Shown: positions 51,576 through 61,583 of the stretch, in pieces | Numbering within the stretch: the stretch's first letter is position 1 | How the letters are laid out: the number at the start of each line of letters is the position of its first letter | Source: an uncultured Oscillibacter sp. | GTDB lineage: Bacteria > Bacillota > Clostridia > Oscillospirales > Oscillospiraceae | Length of the DNA: 64,000 bases | NCBI GenBank assembly: GCA_905234565.1 | Contig: CAJOHW010000004.1 | Location: forward strand, 1-64,000 | Reading direction: 5' to 3' | Program-made: the position numbers and the translations under genes | The notes under the pieces: generated by a model | The model's input: the letters and a program-made list of their open reading frames with translations, nothing else | What the model was told of the DNA's origin: nothing | Database searches by the model: none

Positions 51576-52757
51576 TTACAGGGCTTTCGAGCCTGTCCAG
51601 GCCAGGGCGTGGGCGGCGTACAGGGCCGCGCCCTGGGGCAGGGCGTCCTCGTCTAAGTCAAAATGCCCGTTGTGGATGCCCGCCAAGGTGTTGGGCAGGG
51701 CGGGATTGGACGTGCCCAGATAGGCGTAGCACCCCGGCACCTGCCGGAGGTATTCGGAGAAGTTGTCCCCGCCCAGGGACAGGGGGCGCTGATCCGTCGC
51801 TGTCAGACCCAGGGACCGGACCAGGGCGGCGGACTCCCCACAGGCGGCGGGGTCATTCACCAGGGCAGAACAGATCCCCGTCCACACCACCTGGGCCTCC
51901 GCGCCGCTGACCGCCGCCACGTGGGCGGACACGGCGTCGATCTTCTCCCGGGCCTCCATCCGGGCCTCCTGGGACACAGTCCGGGTGGTGCCCTCCATCT
52001 CCGCGTACTCCGCCACGGCGTTGTAGGTGGTTCCGGCGGACAGTTTGCCGATTCCCAGAATAATCGGCTCCACGGGAGAGGTCCGCCGGGACACGATGCC
52101 CTGTATGGCGGAGACGATCTGGCAGGCGGCGTACAGGGCGTCGGCCCCCAAATGGGGCGTGGACACGTGGGCGGCCCTGCCGTGGACACAGATGCGGAAG
52201 TGGTCCACTGCCGCGTTGTTCAGTCCCGGCTTTACCCCGATGGTCCCCAGAGGCAGGTCCGGGGCCACATGGAGGCCGAATACCCGCCGGACGCCGTCCA
52301 GGGCCCCGGCCCGGAGGAAGTCCCCGGCCCCGCCGCCGGTCTCCTCCGCCGGCTGGAACAGGAACCGCACTTCCCCGCCCAGGGCGTCGGCCCGTTGGCT
52401 TAACAGTTTGGCGGCTCCTAAGAGGCAGGCGGTGTGGGCGTCGTGGCCGCAGGCGTGCATAACGCCCTCCGTCTCCGACTGATACGCCGCCCCCGTCTCC
52501 TCCCGGATGGGCAGGGCGTCGATATCCGCCCGGAGTGCCACAATCCCGCCGTCCCGGCCTCCCCGCAGAGTACCCAGAACTCCGGTGTCCCCGATCCGGG
52601 TGTGGGGAATGCCAAAAGCGTCCAGTTCCCGCTCAATGACCCGGGCCGTCTCATACTCCCGCAGCGCCAATTCCGGGCGGCGGTGCAGTTCCCGCCGCAG
52701 CCGGACCAGATACGCCCGTTCCCCCCGGGCGGCTTCCATGACCGCGTCCATTTCCAT
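51576..52757 (-). CDS. M20 family amidohydrolase
   Basis: A 393-residue metallo-hydrolase of the N-acyl-amino acid/IAA-amino acid amidohydrolase type. Motifs: LHRRPELALREYETA, IVALRADIDALPIREETG, MHACGHDAHTACLLGAAKLL (metal His), FQPAEETGGGAGDFLRAGAL and FGLHVAPDLPLGTIGV. The dimerisation domain is inserted from about residue 180. It probably removes an acyl group from an amino acid or peptide. Confidence 0.93.
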   Translation of the reverse strand: MEMDAVMEAARGERAYLVRLRRELHRRPELALREYETARVIERELDAFGIPHTRIGDTGVLGTLRGGRDGGIVALRADIDALPIREETGAAYQSETEGVMHACGHDAHTACLLGAAKLLSQRADALGGEVRFLFQPAEETGGGAGDFLRAGALDGVRRVFGLHVAPDLPLGTIGVKPGLNNAAVDHFRICVHGRAAHVSTPHLGADALYAACQIVSAIQGIVSRRTSPVEPIILGIGKLSAGTTYNAVAEYAEMEGTTRTVSQEARMEAREKIDAVSAHVAAVSGAEAQVVWTGICSALVNDPAACGESAALVRSLGLTATDQRPLSLGGDNFSEYLRQVPGCYAYLGTSNPALPNTLAGIHNGHFDLDEDALPQGAALYAAHALAWTGSKAL

Positions 52758-52797
52758 TGATCCCTCTTTTCTGTCCGCTGGGAGCAGGTGGGGGTTG

Positions 52798-55107
52798 TTA
52801 CGCTCCCTGTCCCTTGCGGCGGTTCCGGTTGAAGTTGATGAGGCACCCGGCCTCTACGATCTCCCGCTCATTCGCCGTCATATCCTTGAGATAGAGGGTG
52901 ATTTCCTTGGTTTTCCCGTCCTTGAGCACATAGGCGGGAATGGGATCCAGATGGTTTTCCCGCAGGGCGGTGCGGATGCCGGGGACATAGATCCAGTCGT
53001 CCACCTCAAAGGCCTCCGGCTCTCCCCGCAGCTGGAAGGGCAGCATTCCCCAGTTCATGACGTTGGAGCGGTAGCGTTTCGTGGCGTAGTCCTGGGTGAT
53101 GTTGGCAAGGCCCCCAATCACCCGCTGGCAGGAGGCCGCCTGTTCCCGGGCGGAGCCGTCCCCGGGCCGGTTGGCGTAGAGGACGGAACCGATCTCCACG
53201 TCCTCCGGCCGGACCTGTTCCTGTCCCGGAAGGGTCCGCAACAGGGCGTAGGCCGCCGCCAAATCCGCCGGGGGGGCCAGGGTTCCCTGTTCCCGGGAGG
53301 CTTCCAGGGCGTCCACCGCCTTGGTCTTGCCCACATAGGCCGGATCCCGCCGGGACAGGGTGAACTCCGCCAGCCCCAGAGGGTTGGAACGGTAGGAGGA
53401 GGTCTCCCCGGAGGGGATCAGCTCATCGGTAGTGGTCACCTCGTCCAAGATCTTGGAGCAGACCTTCAGCAAAATGTTCTCCTGAAGGGCGGGGCGCTCC
53501 GGCCAGTCCTTGATATTGGGGCCGTAGAACAGATCCCGGCCCAGGTCCGCTTTCCCGAAGCCGTCATACACCCGGGCGGCGTAGGGGGCGGGGTCGTAGT
53601 GATAGGATGGAAGATCGCCAAAGGCATCGGCGTACCGCTCCGCACTGGTGAGGATGCCGCCGTTTAGAGCCGTGGCGGCAATGGATCGGGCGTCCATCAA
53701 CGCCACCGCCGACATCTGGCCGCTGCCGGGTTTGGAGCCCTCCCGGTTGGGGAAGTTCCGGGTGGTGTGGCGGACGGACAGGCCGTTGTGGCTGGGAGTA
53801 TCCCCGGCGCCGAAGCAGGGTCCGCAGAAAGCGGTTTTGATCACCGCTCCGCAGGCCGCTAAATCCGCCAGCATCCCCTTCCGGGACAGGTCCATGTACA
53901 CGGGCATGGAGGAGGGGTACACGCTCAGAGAGAAGGGGCCGGGGTCCATGGCCTTCCCCCGCAGAAGCTTCCACGCCGCCGCGATGTTCGTATAGGTTCC
54001 CCCGGCGCACCCGGCGATGATCCCCTGCTGGACGTAAAGGGCCCCGTCTTTCACCTTATCCAGCAAGGTGTAGGGGGCCCGGCCCTGGCTGACACCCTGG
54101 GCGGACCGCTCCGTCTCCCGGAGGATGTCCGTCAGATTTGCCTGGAACTCGTCGATGGCGTAGGCGTTGGAGGGGTGGAAGGGCAGGGCAATCATGGGCC
54201 GCACCTGGGAGAGGTCCAGCTCAATGCACCCGTCATAGTAGGCCGTCTCCGCCGGATTCAGTTCCCGGTAGTCCCCGGCCCTGCCGTGTTCCGTGAGCCA
54301 AGCCTTCGTGTCCTCATCCGTCCGCCATACGGAGGACAGGCAGGTGGTCTCCGTGGTCATGACATCCACGCCGTTGCGGTAGTCCGTGTCCATGGAGGCC
54401 ACGCCGGGGCCTACAAACTCCATGATCTTGTTTTTCACATAGCCGTTCTGGTACACTGCCGCGCACAGGGCCAGAGCAATGTCGTGGGGACCCACCCAGG
54501 GCTGGGGCTTTCCCGTCAAATACACCGCCACCACGCCGGGATAGGCGCTGTCCCAGGTGTCCCCCAGGATCTGCTTGTCCAGTTCGCCGCCGCCTTCCCC
54601 CACCGCTAAGGTACCCAGAGCGCCGTAACGGGTGTGGGAGTCGGAACCCAGGATCATTTTGCCGCAGCCGGCGTATTGTTCCCGCATATACTGGTGAATC
54701 ACCGCCATGTGGGGGGGCACAAAGACGCCGCCGTATTTCCGGGCGGCGGCAAGGCCGAACATATGGTCGTCCTCGTTGATGGTGCCGCCTACCGCGCACA
54801 GGGAGTTGTGGCAGCAGGTCAGGACGTAGGGCATGGGAAACACGTCCATGCCGGAGGCCCGGGCGGTCTGGATGATGCCCACATAGGTGATGTCATGGGA
54901 CGCTAAGGCGTCGAACCGGATGTTCAGGGTGTCCATGGAAGGGTTCCGGTTGTGGTCCCTGAGAATGCCGTAGGCAATGGTGCCCTTCCGGGCCTCTGCT
55001 GGATTGGGCTCCTGTCCCGTCAGCTGCCGGACCCGTTCCCCCTCCGATTCCGGGACGATCTCCGTGCCCCGGACCAGATAGATTCCCTTTTCGTGCAGTT
55101 TGATCAT
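52798..55107 (-). CDS. Aconitase-family hydratase (YbhJ-like)
   Basis: A 769-residue protein matching the 3-domain aconitase fold plus swivel domain. It shows [20 protein letters not shown] (substrate-binding Ser and His) and the 4Fe-4S cysteines GCAGG and CGPCFGAGD. The C-terminal domain has [16 protein letters not shown]. It matches the uncharacterised hydratase type seen in clostridia, not AcnA or AcnB. The reaction is not assigned. No citrate synthase or isocitrate dehydrogenase is near. Confidence 0.88.
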   Translation of the reverse strand: MIKLHEKGIYLVRGTEIVPESEGERVRQLTGQEPNPAEARKGTIAYGILRDHNRNPSMDTLNIRFDALASHDITYVGIIQTARASGMDVFPMPYVLTCCHNSLCAVGGTINEDDHMFGLAAARKYGGVFVPPHMAVIHQYMREQYAGCGKMILGSDSHTRYGALGTLAVGEGGGELDKQILGDTWDSAYPGVVAVYLTGKPQPWVGPHDIALALCAAVYQNGYVKNKIMEFVGPGVASMDTDYRNGVDVMTTETTCLSSVWRTDEDTKAWLTEHGRAGDYRELNPAETAYYDGCIELDLSQVRPMIALPFHPSNAYAIDEFQANLTDILRETERSAQGVSQGRAPYTLLDKVKDGALYVQQGIIAGCAGGTYTNIAAAWKLLRGKAMDPGPFSLSVYPSSMPVYMDLSRKGMLADLAACGAVIKTAFCGPCFGAGDTPSHNGLSVRHTTRNFPNREGSKPGSGQMSAVALMDARSIAATALNGGILTSAERYADAFGDLPSYHYDPAPYAARVYDGFGKADLGRDLFYGPNIKDWPERPALQENILLKVCSKILDEVTTTDELIPSGETSSYRSNPLGLAEFTLSRRDPAYVGKTKAVDALEASREQGTLAPPADLAAAYALLRTLPGQEQVRPEDVEIGSVLYANRPGDGSAREQAASCQRVIGGLANITQDYATKRYRSNVMNWGMLPFQLRGEPEAFEVDDWIYVPGIRTALRENHLDPIPAYVLKDGKTKEITLYLKDMTANEREIVEAGCLINFNRNRRKGQGA

Positions 55108-55271
55108 GCGTACCTCCCTTGGAAGCCGTTTCGCTCGCGGCCTCCTGTTTCCGCCGGTTTGTGCGCATTATCATACCACAGTTCCGGGAAAAAGGCTACT
55201 GGCCGGGACGAAAAAATCCGCGCCCCGCCCGTCCTGGGGTGAGGCGCGGAAAAGGAACGGGAGATTTTCGT

Positions 55272-56204
55272 TCAGTCCGCGAACAGGGGGGTGGAGAGAT
55301 ACCGATCCCCGGTGTCCGGCAGCAGGGCCACGATGGTCTTGCCTTTGTTTTCCGGACGCTTCGCCAGCTGGATGGCCGCCCACACCGCTGCGCCGGAGGA
55401 GATGCCCACCAAAATGCCCTCGCTGTGGCCGATGCGCTTGCCAATGGCAAAGGCATCGGCGTCCTTCACGGCGATGACCTCGTCATAGATCTTAGTATCC
55501 AGCACCTGGGGCACAAAGCCCGCCCCGATGCCCTGGATCTTGTGGGTGCCCGGGGTGCCCTTGCTGAGGACCGGAGAGCCCGCCGGTTCCACCGCCACAA
55601 TCTGGACCTTGGGATTCTGCGCTTTCAGGTATTCGCCGACCCCGGTGATGGTGCCCCCGGTGCCTACGCCGGAGATGAAAATGTCCACTTTCCCGTCCGT
55701 ATCCGCCCAGATCTCCGGGCCGGTGGTGGCCTTATGGATGGCAGGGTTGGCAGGGTTCACGAACTGTCCGGGGATGAAGCTGTCCGGGATCTCCTTGGCC
55801 AGTTCCTCCGCCCGGGCAATGGCCCCCTTCATGCCCTTGGCCCCCTCCGTCAGCACCAGCTCCGCGCCGTAGGCCTTCATCATCTGCCGCCGCTCAATGC
55901 TCATGGTCTCCGGCATGACGATGATCAGCCGGTAGCCCTTGGCGGCGGCCACGGACGCAAGGCCGATGCCCGTGTTGCCGGAGGTGGGTTCAATGATGAC
56001 ACTGCCGGGTTTCAACACCCCCCGGGCCTCCGCATCGTCAATCATGGACTTGGCAATCCGGTCCTTCACGCTGCCCGCCGGGTTGAAGTATTCCAGTTTC
56101 CCCAGGATCCGGGCCTCCAAGCCCTCGGTGCGCTCAATGTGGACCAGTTCCAGCAGAGGGGTATGGCCGATGAGCTGATCGGCGGATGTGTAGACAGCAC
56201 TCAT
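55272..56204 (-). CDS. cysK: O-acetylserine sulfhydrylase (cysteine synthase A)
   Basis: A 310-residue PLP enzyme converting O-acetylserine and sulfide to cysteine. The PLP lysine is in [12 protein letters not shown], the substrate loop in [12 protein letters not shown], and the phosphate-binding loop in [13 protein letters not shown]. The frame is open through a MITE-like element up to 56435, but the ATG at 56204 has AGGAGG eight bases upstream and starts the conserved fold. No serine acetyltransferase gene is present. Confidence 0.95.
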   Translation of the reverse strand: MSAVYTSADQLIGHTPLLELVHIERTEGLEARILGKLEYFNPAGSVKDRIAKSMIDDAEARGVLKPGSVIIEPTSGNTGIGLASVAAAKGYRLIIVMPETMSIERRQMMKAYGAELVLTEGAKGMKGAIARAEELAKEIPDSFIPGQFVNPANPAIHKATTGPEIWADTDGKVDIFISGVGTGGTITGVGEYLKAQNPKVQIVAVEPAGSPVLSKGTPGTHKIQGIGAGFVPQVLDTKIYDEVIAVKDADAFAIGKRIGHSEGILVGISSGAAVWAAIQLAKRPENKGKTIVALLPDTGDRYLSTPLFAD

Positions 56205-56242
56205 AAAAGAAACCTCCTGGCGGGATGCCCCCGCGAAATGAT

Positions 56243-56424
56243 TAGACCTGTTCGGAAACCACCTCAACGCCGCCTGTCCGGACCCGAGCCGGGCTGGCAG
56301 TCTTTTGCCCCTGTACTTCGTTGCTTCTCCTTGAAATACATCCAGTATTCCTGCGTTGAAGCGCCTCGTCCAGGGACAAAATCCCTCGGGCATTCGACAT
56401 TTCGGCGGTTTCCGAACAGGTCTA
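56243..56424. mobile_element. MITE-like element upstream of cysK
   Basis: A 182-bp element with 18-bp perfect terminal inverted repeats: TAGACCTGTTCGGAAACC at 56243-56260 and its complement at 56407-56424. The termini begin and end with TA, and ATT occurs at each edge, which may be a target duplication. It holds no transposase and reads through in frame with cysK. The insertion lies in the cysK leader, only 38 bp before its start, so it may carry or disrupt the promoter. Confidence 0.72.
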
Positions 56425-56559
56425 TTGGATAACATTTATCCCTATATGTTTAGTAGGAATCATACACCCAATCCCCCCTCTTGTCAAGGGGGTTCCGGAT
56501 TTTTTCCATGGGCGGGAGAAACGCCCCCGCCCCTGCGGGGCGGAGACGGAAGTTGACAT

Positions 56560-57912
56560 TTATGCCGCTATGGGCAGGGTAAAGGTAAAGGTACTGCCCT
56601 TCCCCAGGGTGCTCTCCACTTGGACGGTGCCACCGTGGGCCTCGGCGATGTAACGCACCATGGGAAGCCCTAAGCCGATGCCGCCGGAACTGCGAGCCGG
56701 GTCCACCTGATAGAGCCGGTGCCAGATTTTGGGCAGGTTCTCCAGGGCGATGCCGATGCCATCGTCGGTGACGGTGCCCACGGCAAAGCCCTCCTTCCGC
56801 CGAAGGGACAGGGTCAGGGTGCCCCCCTCTCTGCCGTATTTCACGCCGTTTTCCATGAGGTTCAGCAGCAACCGCATGAGCATGGTCTCGTCCCCTTCCA
56901 GCACCAGATCCGGCTGGATCTCCGTGCGGACGGTGATGCCCTTCTGGGCGGCGCTCTCCTCCATCTGGGCCGCCACCAGCTCCGCCAGCTCACTGAGGTT
57001 GATGGCCTCCCGGTTCAGCTGCCCCCTCCCCGCCCGGGACAGCAGCAGCAGCTGTCCCACCAGGGCGGACATCCGTTCCGCCTGCCGCAGGACGGTTCCC
57101 AGGGCGCTCTTGGCCTCCTCTAAAGTCTCCGCGTGTTCCAGGGCGTACTCGCACTGGGAGATCATCACCGCCGTGGGGGTCCGCAGTTCGTGGGACACGT
57201 CAGAGGCGAACTGGCTCTCCCGCTCAAAGGACGCCTGGAGCCGCGCCAGCATGGAGTCGAAGGTGGCGGCTAAATGGTAAATTTCGTCATCGCCCCCTTG
57301 CCCCAAGTGGATCCGTTTCGTCAGATCCGCCCCGTCCACGATCTGCTCCACGGACTCCGTCATGGTCCGTATCGGGAAAAACGCCTGGGCTACCAGGGCG
57401 TATCCGGCAAGGGCCGCTAAAATCACCAGGGCAGGCAGGAAGATAAAGGCCAGCCACAGCAGCGTGGTAAAGGCCCCGGTCTCCCCGGACACGGACAAAG
57501 CCCCCCGGACCCACACGCTCCGGTTTGAGGCGGGGAAAGGACGGTAGGCGTCATAGAGATACCAGGAGTCGTGCTCCCCCGGGGCGGTCTGGAACTGCCC
57601 GTCGGACAGCGGCGGGGCATCGGTCAGATCCCGGGGCATCTTGCCGGAGAGATACGCCCCGTCCCCGTCATAGAAGGTCAGGTACACCCCCCGGTCCAGA
57701 TAGTCCATGTCCACCTGAAAGTCCAAAGAGTTCCCCTGGATCTCAATGGCCTCGCAGGTCTCCCGGACAATCTGCCCCAGGATGTCCTTGGAGTGGGCCG
57801 TCACGGTCCGCACCCCTGCCACAACCAAAAACAATAGGACCGCCGTCACCAGGAACACCATCATCAGTGTAAACCACAACGTGACCCGGAGTTTGATGGT
57901 CAGTTTTTTCAT
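56560..57912 (-). CDS. Two-component sensor histidine kinase
   Basis: 450 residues with two membrane helices (about 13-32 and 155-175) around an extracellular sensor. HAMP, the H-box DVSHELRTPTAVMISQCEYA, and the ATPase domain with N-box NLMENGVKYGREGGTL, DDGIGIALENLPKIW and GGIGLGLPMVRYI follow. It pairs with the OmpR-type regulator, whose stop overlaps its start by four bases. Confidence 0.93.
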   Translation of the reverse strand: MKKLTIKLRVTLWFTLMMVFLVTAVLLFLVVAGVRTVTAHSKDILGQIVRETCEAIEIQGNSLDFQVDMDYLDRGVYLTFYDGDGAYLSGKMPRDLTDAPPLSDGQFQTAPGEHDSWYLYDAYRPFPASNRSVWVRGALSVSGETGAFTTLLWLAFIFLPALVILAALAGYALVAQAFFPIRTMTESVEQIVDGADLTKRIHLGQGGDDEIYHLAATFDSMLARLQASFERESQFASDVSHELRTPTAVMISQCEYALEHAETLEEAKSALGTVLRQAERMSALVGQLLLLSRAGRGQLNREAINLSELAELVAAQMEESAAQKGITVRTEIQPDLVLEGDETMLMRLLLNLMENGVKYGREGGTLTLSLRRKEGFAVGTVTDDGIGIALENLPKIWHRLYQVDPARSSGGIGLGLPMVRYIAEAHGGTVQVESTLGKGSTFTFTLPIAA

Positions 57913-58583
57913 GATTCCTGCCTCAGCACATACCCGGCCCCCCGGACCGTGTGGATGAGTTTCGGAGAGAAGCCGTCGTCCAGCTTCTTGCGCAGATACC
58001 GGATGTACACATCCACCACGTTGGACCCGCCCTCATAGTCGTAGTTCCAGATATGCCGCCCGATCTTCTCCCGGGACAGCACCGCCCCGCTGTTGCGGAT
58101 CAGGTATTCCAGAATGTCGAACTCCTTCCCCGTCAGGGAGATGGACACCCCTCCCCGGGACACGGTCCGGGCCTGGCAGTCCACCACCAGATCCGCCGTC
58201 TGGAACACGCTGCTGACCCCCTGGGAACTGCGGCGGATCATGGCCCGGACCCGGGCCAGCAGTTCGTCAAAGGCGAAGGGCTTGCCCAGATAGTCGTCCG
58301 CCCCGGCGTCCAAGCCCCGGACCCGGTCCTCCACGGCATCTTTTGCCGTCAGCATCAGCACCGGCGTCAGGTTCCGCTCGGATCGCAGCTGCCGCAGAAC
58401 TTCCAGGCCGTCCATGCCCGGAAGCAGAATGTCCAGTATCACCAGATCGTACTCCGCGCAGCGGATATAGTCCAAGGCGTCGATACCGTTCAGGCACCGG
58501 TCCACGCAGTAGTGCTCCAGTTCCAGTTTCCCGGAGACAAGTTCGTTGAGTTTCGGCTCGTCCTCTACCACCAGAACGCGCAT
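57909..58583 (-). CDS. OmpR/PhoB family response regulator
   Basis: 224 residues. Receiver domain with acidic pocket VVEDE, phosphoacceptor Asp in DLVILDILLPGMDG, Thr/Lys in MLTAKDAVEDRVRGLDAGADDYLGKPF. The C-terminal winged helix (KEFDILEYLIRNSGAVLSREKIGRHIW, YDYEGGSNVVDVYIRYLRKKL) fits CopR/CusR-like regulators. It lies 3 bp after the Na/Pi cotransporter, which may be its target. Confidence 0.94.
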   Translation of the reverse strand: MRVLVVEDEPKLNELVSGKLELEHYCVDRCLNGIDALDYIRCAEYDLVILDILLPGMDGLEVLRQLRSERNLTPVLMLTAKDAVEDRVRGLDAGADDYLGKPFAFDELLARVRAMIRRSSQGVSSVFQTADLVVDCQARTVSRGGVSISLTGKEFDILEYLIRNSGAVLSREKIGRHIWNYDYEGGSNVVDVYIRYLRKKLDDGFSPKLIHTVRGAGYVLRQES

Positions 58584-58586
58584 GGC

Positions 58587-60371
58587 CTATCCCGCCTCCT
58601 TCGCGCTGTCCGCCGCCGGAAGGGTGTAGGTCCGGCGGTCCGCCTCATAGACCTGGGAGAACCGATCTTGATGGAAGGTCTCTCTGTGATACGGGTTGGC
58701 GTGGGTCCGGAAGGCATTGTGGTCCGCCTCCATGGTGGCCAGAGCCAGATTGGCGCAGTGGTCCGACACCCGTTCTAAGTTCGTCAGAAGATCGTTAAAG
58801 GCAATGCCCTGGGCCATGTACTCCCCGGACTTCATGCGCTCCACCTGACGGGTTTTCATGTCGGCACAGAGGTTGTCAATGACCTCCTCTAAAGGATCCA
58901 CCTGTTCCGCCGCGGCGGGATCGCTTCGGAGAAAGGCGTCCATGGCCCGGTTCAAAATCTCCACCAGAGCGGCGCACAACACGTCCAGTTCTCCCAGGGC
59001 CCCGGCGGAGAAAGACACGTCCTGCTCCTCCATGTCCCGGAACACATAGGCGATGTTCAGCGCGTGGTCGCTGATGCGCTCCAAATCCGTGATGGTGTGG
59101 AGGAATTTGGTGAAGGTCTGGTTCTGCTGGGTGTTCAGCTCCCGTTTCGTGGCCTTTAAGATGTAGGTTCCCAGGGCGTCCTCATAGCGGTCGATGCGCT
59201 TTTCCAGTTTGATAACCCGCTCTAACGTCTCCGGGCGGTACTGCCGCCGCAGCTCCACAGCCGCCAGCACGCTCTCCCGGGACAGGTCCGCCATACGGTG
59301 GATCTGCTCCTGGCACTGGTCCAGGGCCAGGGCGGGGAATTCCAGAAACCGGTCCTCTAACACCGGGCCCTGGTCCCCGGCGGCCTCCGCCCCCTCCGGA
59401 TCCCGCAAAATGGCCCGGGTGAGAGCTTCCAAGGCTCCGGTCATGGGGGCCAGCACCACCACCGTGGCCAACCGGAAGGCGGTGTTCAGGGCGGCCACGG
59501 ACACAGCGTTCATAACCATATTCATAAAAGAGAACCGGAAGATCCCGTTCAGGAGATAGAACACGGATCCCAGAATCACAGCCCCCAGCACGTCAATCAG
59601 GAGGTATACCAGGGCGGTGCGCTTCCCGTTGACGCTGGCTCCCGCGGAAGCCATCAGCACCGGAAAGGCCGCGCCTACGGCGATGCCCATAATCAGAGGC
59701 AGGGCGGCGGCAAAGGAGACGGATCCGGTCATGGCCAGGGCCTGCAAAATGCCCACCGCCGCCGAGGCGCTTTGCAAGACTCCTGTAAAGGCCGCTCCCG
59801 CCAGGACCCCCAGAACGGGATTGGAGAATCCGGTCAGCAGAGCGGTAAACTGGGGAACCTCCTTCAAGGGGGACACGGCCCCGCTCATGGTGCCCATGCC
59901 CAGCATCAGCACGGAGAAGCCCAAAAGGATGTCGCCGATGTGCCGATGGGTGGCCCGCTTCGCCAGGGTCCGGATCAAAATGCCCAGGATGGAGACGATC
60001 CCGGTGAGGGTTGTAGTGGACAGCAGGGACACCCAGCCGCTGCCGCCGCCCAGTTCCGAGAGGCACAGAATCCACCCCGTGACGCTGGTGCCCAGAATTG
60101 CCCCCAGCACAATGCTGATGGCCTGCCCCAGGCGCATCATGCCGGAGTTCACGAAGCCCACCACCATGACAGAGGTAGCGGAGGAGGACTGGATGACGGC
60201 GGTGACGCCGGTGCCCAGGAGGATACCTTTCAGGCGGGTATTGGTGAGCTTGTAGAGAAATCCCTCCAGCTTGCTGCCCGCCACCCGCTTCAAGCCGTCC
60301 CCCATGAGGGACATCCCGAAGAGGAACAGGGCAATGCCGCTGAACAGGGAGATTACGTTGGCAATGTTCAC
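58587..60371 (-). CDS. Na/Pi cotransporter family protein with PhoU domain
   Basis: 594 residues. Residues ~1-310 form two Na/Pi cotransporter repeats with the paired QSSSA-type motifs (GTGVTAVIQSSSATSVMVVGFV; GVLQSASAAVGIL). Residues ~345-590 are a PhoU-like helical bundle. It imports or exports phosphate by Na+ coupling. The start is GTG with AAAAGGAGG. The RR and HK genes follow on the same strand. Confidence 0.93.
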   Translation of the reverse strand: MNIANVISLFSGIALFLFGMSLMGDGLKRVAGSKLEGFLYKLTNTRLKGILLGTGVTAVIQSSSATSVMVVGFVNSGMMRLGQAISIVLGAILGTSVTGWILCLSELGGGSGWVSLLSTTTLTGIVSILGILIRTLAKRATHRHIGDILLGFSVLMLGMGTMSGAVSPLKEVPQFTALLTGFSNPVLGVLAGAAFTGVLQSASAAVGILQALAMTGSVSFAAALPLIMGIAVGAAFPVLMASAGASVNGKRTALVYLLIDVLGAVILGSVFYLLNGIFRFSFMNMVMNAVSVAALNTAFRLATVVVLAPMTGALEALTRAILRDPEGAEAAGDQGPVLEDRFLEFPALALDQCQEQIHRMADLSRESVLAAVELRRQYRPETLERVIKLEKRIDRYEDALGTYILKATKRELNTQQNQTFTKFLHTITDLERISDHALNIAYVFRDMEEQDVSFSAGALGELDVLCAALVEILNRAMDAFLRSDPAAAEQVDPLEEVIDNLCADMKTRQVERMKSGEYMAQGIAFNDLLTNLERVSDHCANLALATMEADHNAFRTHANPYHRETFHQDRFSQVYEADRRTYTLPAADSAKEAG

Positions 60372-60390
60372 GGGAACCTCCTTTTTTCGT

Positions 60391-60465
60391 CGCGCTCTTT
60401 TCGATTTGCCACAGTTTGGGCCGTTGACACGGCAGTTTACGGCAAATCTTATCGCTCACAAGTAT
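60391..60465. repeat. Intergenic palindromic repeat, copy D
   Basis: CGCGCTCTTTTCGATTTGCC, then GACACGGCAGTTTACGGCAAATCTTATCGCTCACAAGTAT at the spacing of copy A. It can form ATTTGCC/GGCAAAT. It lies between the Na/Pi cotransporter gene and the PTS IIA gene, next to a 12-bp GGCCCGTGCGGC hairpin at 60484-60511. Confidence 0.8.
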
Positions 60466-60530
60466 CGTTTTTTGCAAGATACTGGCCCGTGCGGCTCATG
60501 CCGCACGGGCCGGAGAGTGAGGATTTTGTT

Positions 60531-61052
60531 TTAAGAGAGGGTCATGAGCCGGTCCCCGGCCCGGACCGTTCTCCGCCGGGGGAAGGCCACGGAGACATAG
60601 CGGGCCAGATTCGTGATAATCACCGGGGTATAGAGCTCGTTCCCCGCCTCTTGCAGGGCCTTGAGATCGGCGGTCAGCAGGGGATCCCCTTTTTTCACCC
60701 GCTGATTCTCCTTCACCAGGAAGTGAAAGGGATTTTTCGCCATACGTCTCCGGTCCAGACCGATGTGGATCAGGATCTCCACGCCTCCGGCGGCAATCAG
60801 GCCGATCATGTGGGAGAAGCTGCGGTTGAACAGGACAATCCCGTCGCAGGGGGCCACCACCATACCGGTTTTCGGCAGAATGGCGATGCCGCCTCCCATG
60901 GTGCCGGAGGAAAACAGGGGGTCCGGCACCTGATCCAGGCTGACCAGTTCGCCGCTCATGGGGGAATCCAAATTCAGGGGCATGGCAGAGGCACGTTCTT
61001 CCATCGTTGTCATCGTATTCACTTCACACATCGTCTCTTGTCCGCGTTTCAT
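60531..61052 (-). CDS. crr: PTS glucose-type IIA component
   Basis: A 173-residue free-standing EIIA(Glc). After a short non-conserved N-terminus comes LDSPMSGELVSLDQVPDPLFSSGTMGGGIAI. The regulatory His lies in FNRSFSHMIGLI and the phosphorylated active-site His in VEILIHIGLDRRRM. The usual TVKLNGEGF region reads RRMAKNPFHFLV. No IIBC partner is near, so it may feed another transporter or act in regulation. Start 61052 has GGAAGGTGAG. Confidence 0.88.
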   Translation of the reverse strand: MKRGQETMCEVNTMTTMEERASAMPLNLDSPMSGELVSLDQVPDPLFSSGTMGGGIAILPKTGMVVAPCDGIVLFNRSFSHMIGLIAAGGVEILIHIGLDRRRMAKNPFHFLVKENQRVKKGDPLLTADLKALQEAGNELYTPVIITNLARYVSVAFPRRRTVRAGDRLMTLS

Positions 61053-61297
61053 AAGTCTCACCTTCCTTTGCGCGTTCGCCCGATTCCGTGTCCCAACGGC
61101 GCATTCTTCCGCGTTCCGCCAGGATTCCCCCGCAGCGGTTCCCGGCCCCACGGCCAGGGCAGTCGTTCCCGCTTACATCCCTTAGTATAGCAGTTTTACA
61201 TTAAAATCTCATTAAATTTTCCGAAACATTTGTAAAAATTCCAGACAAGGATTTTTGCTTGACAAATCTTTTGCTCACGCTTTTTTGAACCCAGTCT

Positions 61298-61326
61298 TTG
61301 CAATGGGCGGCGTTTCGTGATATGAT
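61298..61326 (+). promoter_or_regulatory. Promoter of the inverted esterase gene
   Basis: TTGCAA (61298-61303), 17 nt, TATGAT (61321-61326). It reads into the signal-anchor ORF, which has GGGGAGG before its ATG. The remaining gap 61053-61297 holds only a probable -10 (TATACT, minus strand, 61189-61184) for the PTS IIA gene. Confidence 0.75.
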
Positions 61327-61355
61327 GGGGAAAACATGGCTGGGGAGGCATACCG

Positions 61356-61583
61356 ATGAAAAAGATAGGAAAGGCTCTGCTGACGCTGCTGCTTCTGCTT
61401 CTGGTTCTGGTTCTGGTTCTGGCTGCGGCGGCTCTGGTGGTGAAAGCGCTCATAGACGCCAGACGGCAGGCGGAGGATCAGGCCCGGATGCCCAAAACCG
61501 ATGAGGTGCTGTTGAGCCAGTTCCCAATGTACGTCTCCGCGTCCCGGGCTATGGCCTCCTGTTCCGGGGATTTGCTGGCGTGA
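61356..61583 (+). CDS. N-terminal signal-anchor part of a split esterase gene
   Basis: A 75-codon ORF. Residues 1-30 are a Lys-start hydrophobic anchor (MKKIGKALLTLLLLLLVLVL...), followed by a basic/acidic linker (RRQAEDQARMPKTDEVLL). After codon 53 it runs into unrelated residues and stops. It has its own promoter and ribosome site but no domain. If the segment 61515-62221 is flipped, it continues in frame into the esterase read from the other strand. So it is read as the real N-terminus of that gene, cut off by an inversion. Confidence 0.75.
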   Translation: MKKIGKALLTLLLLLLVLVLVLAAAALVVKALIDARRQAEDQARMPKTDEVLLSQFPMYVSASRAMASCSGDLLA

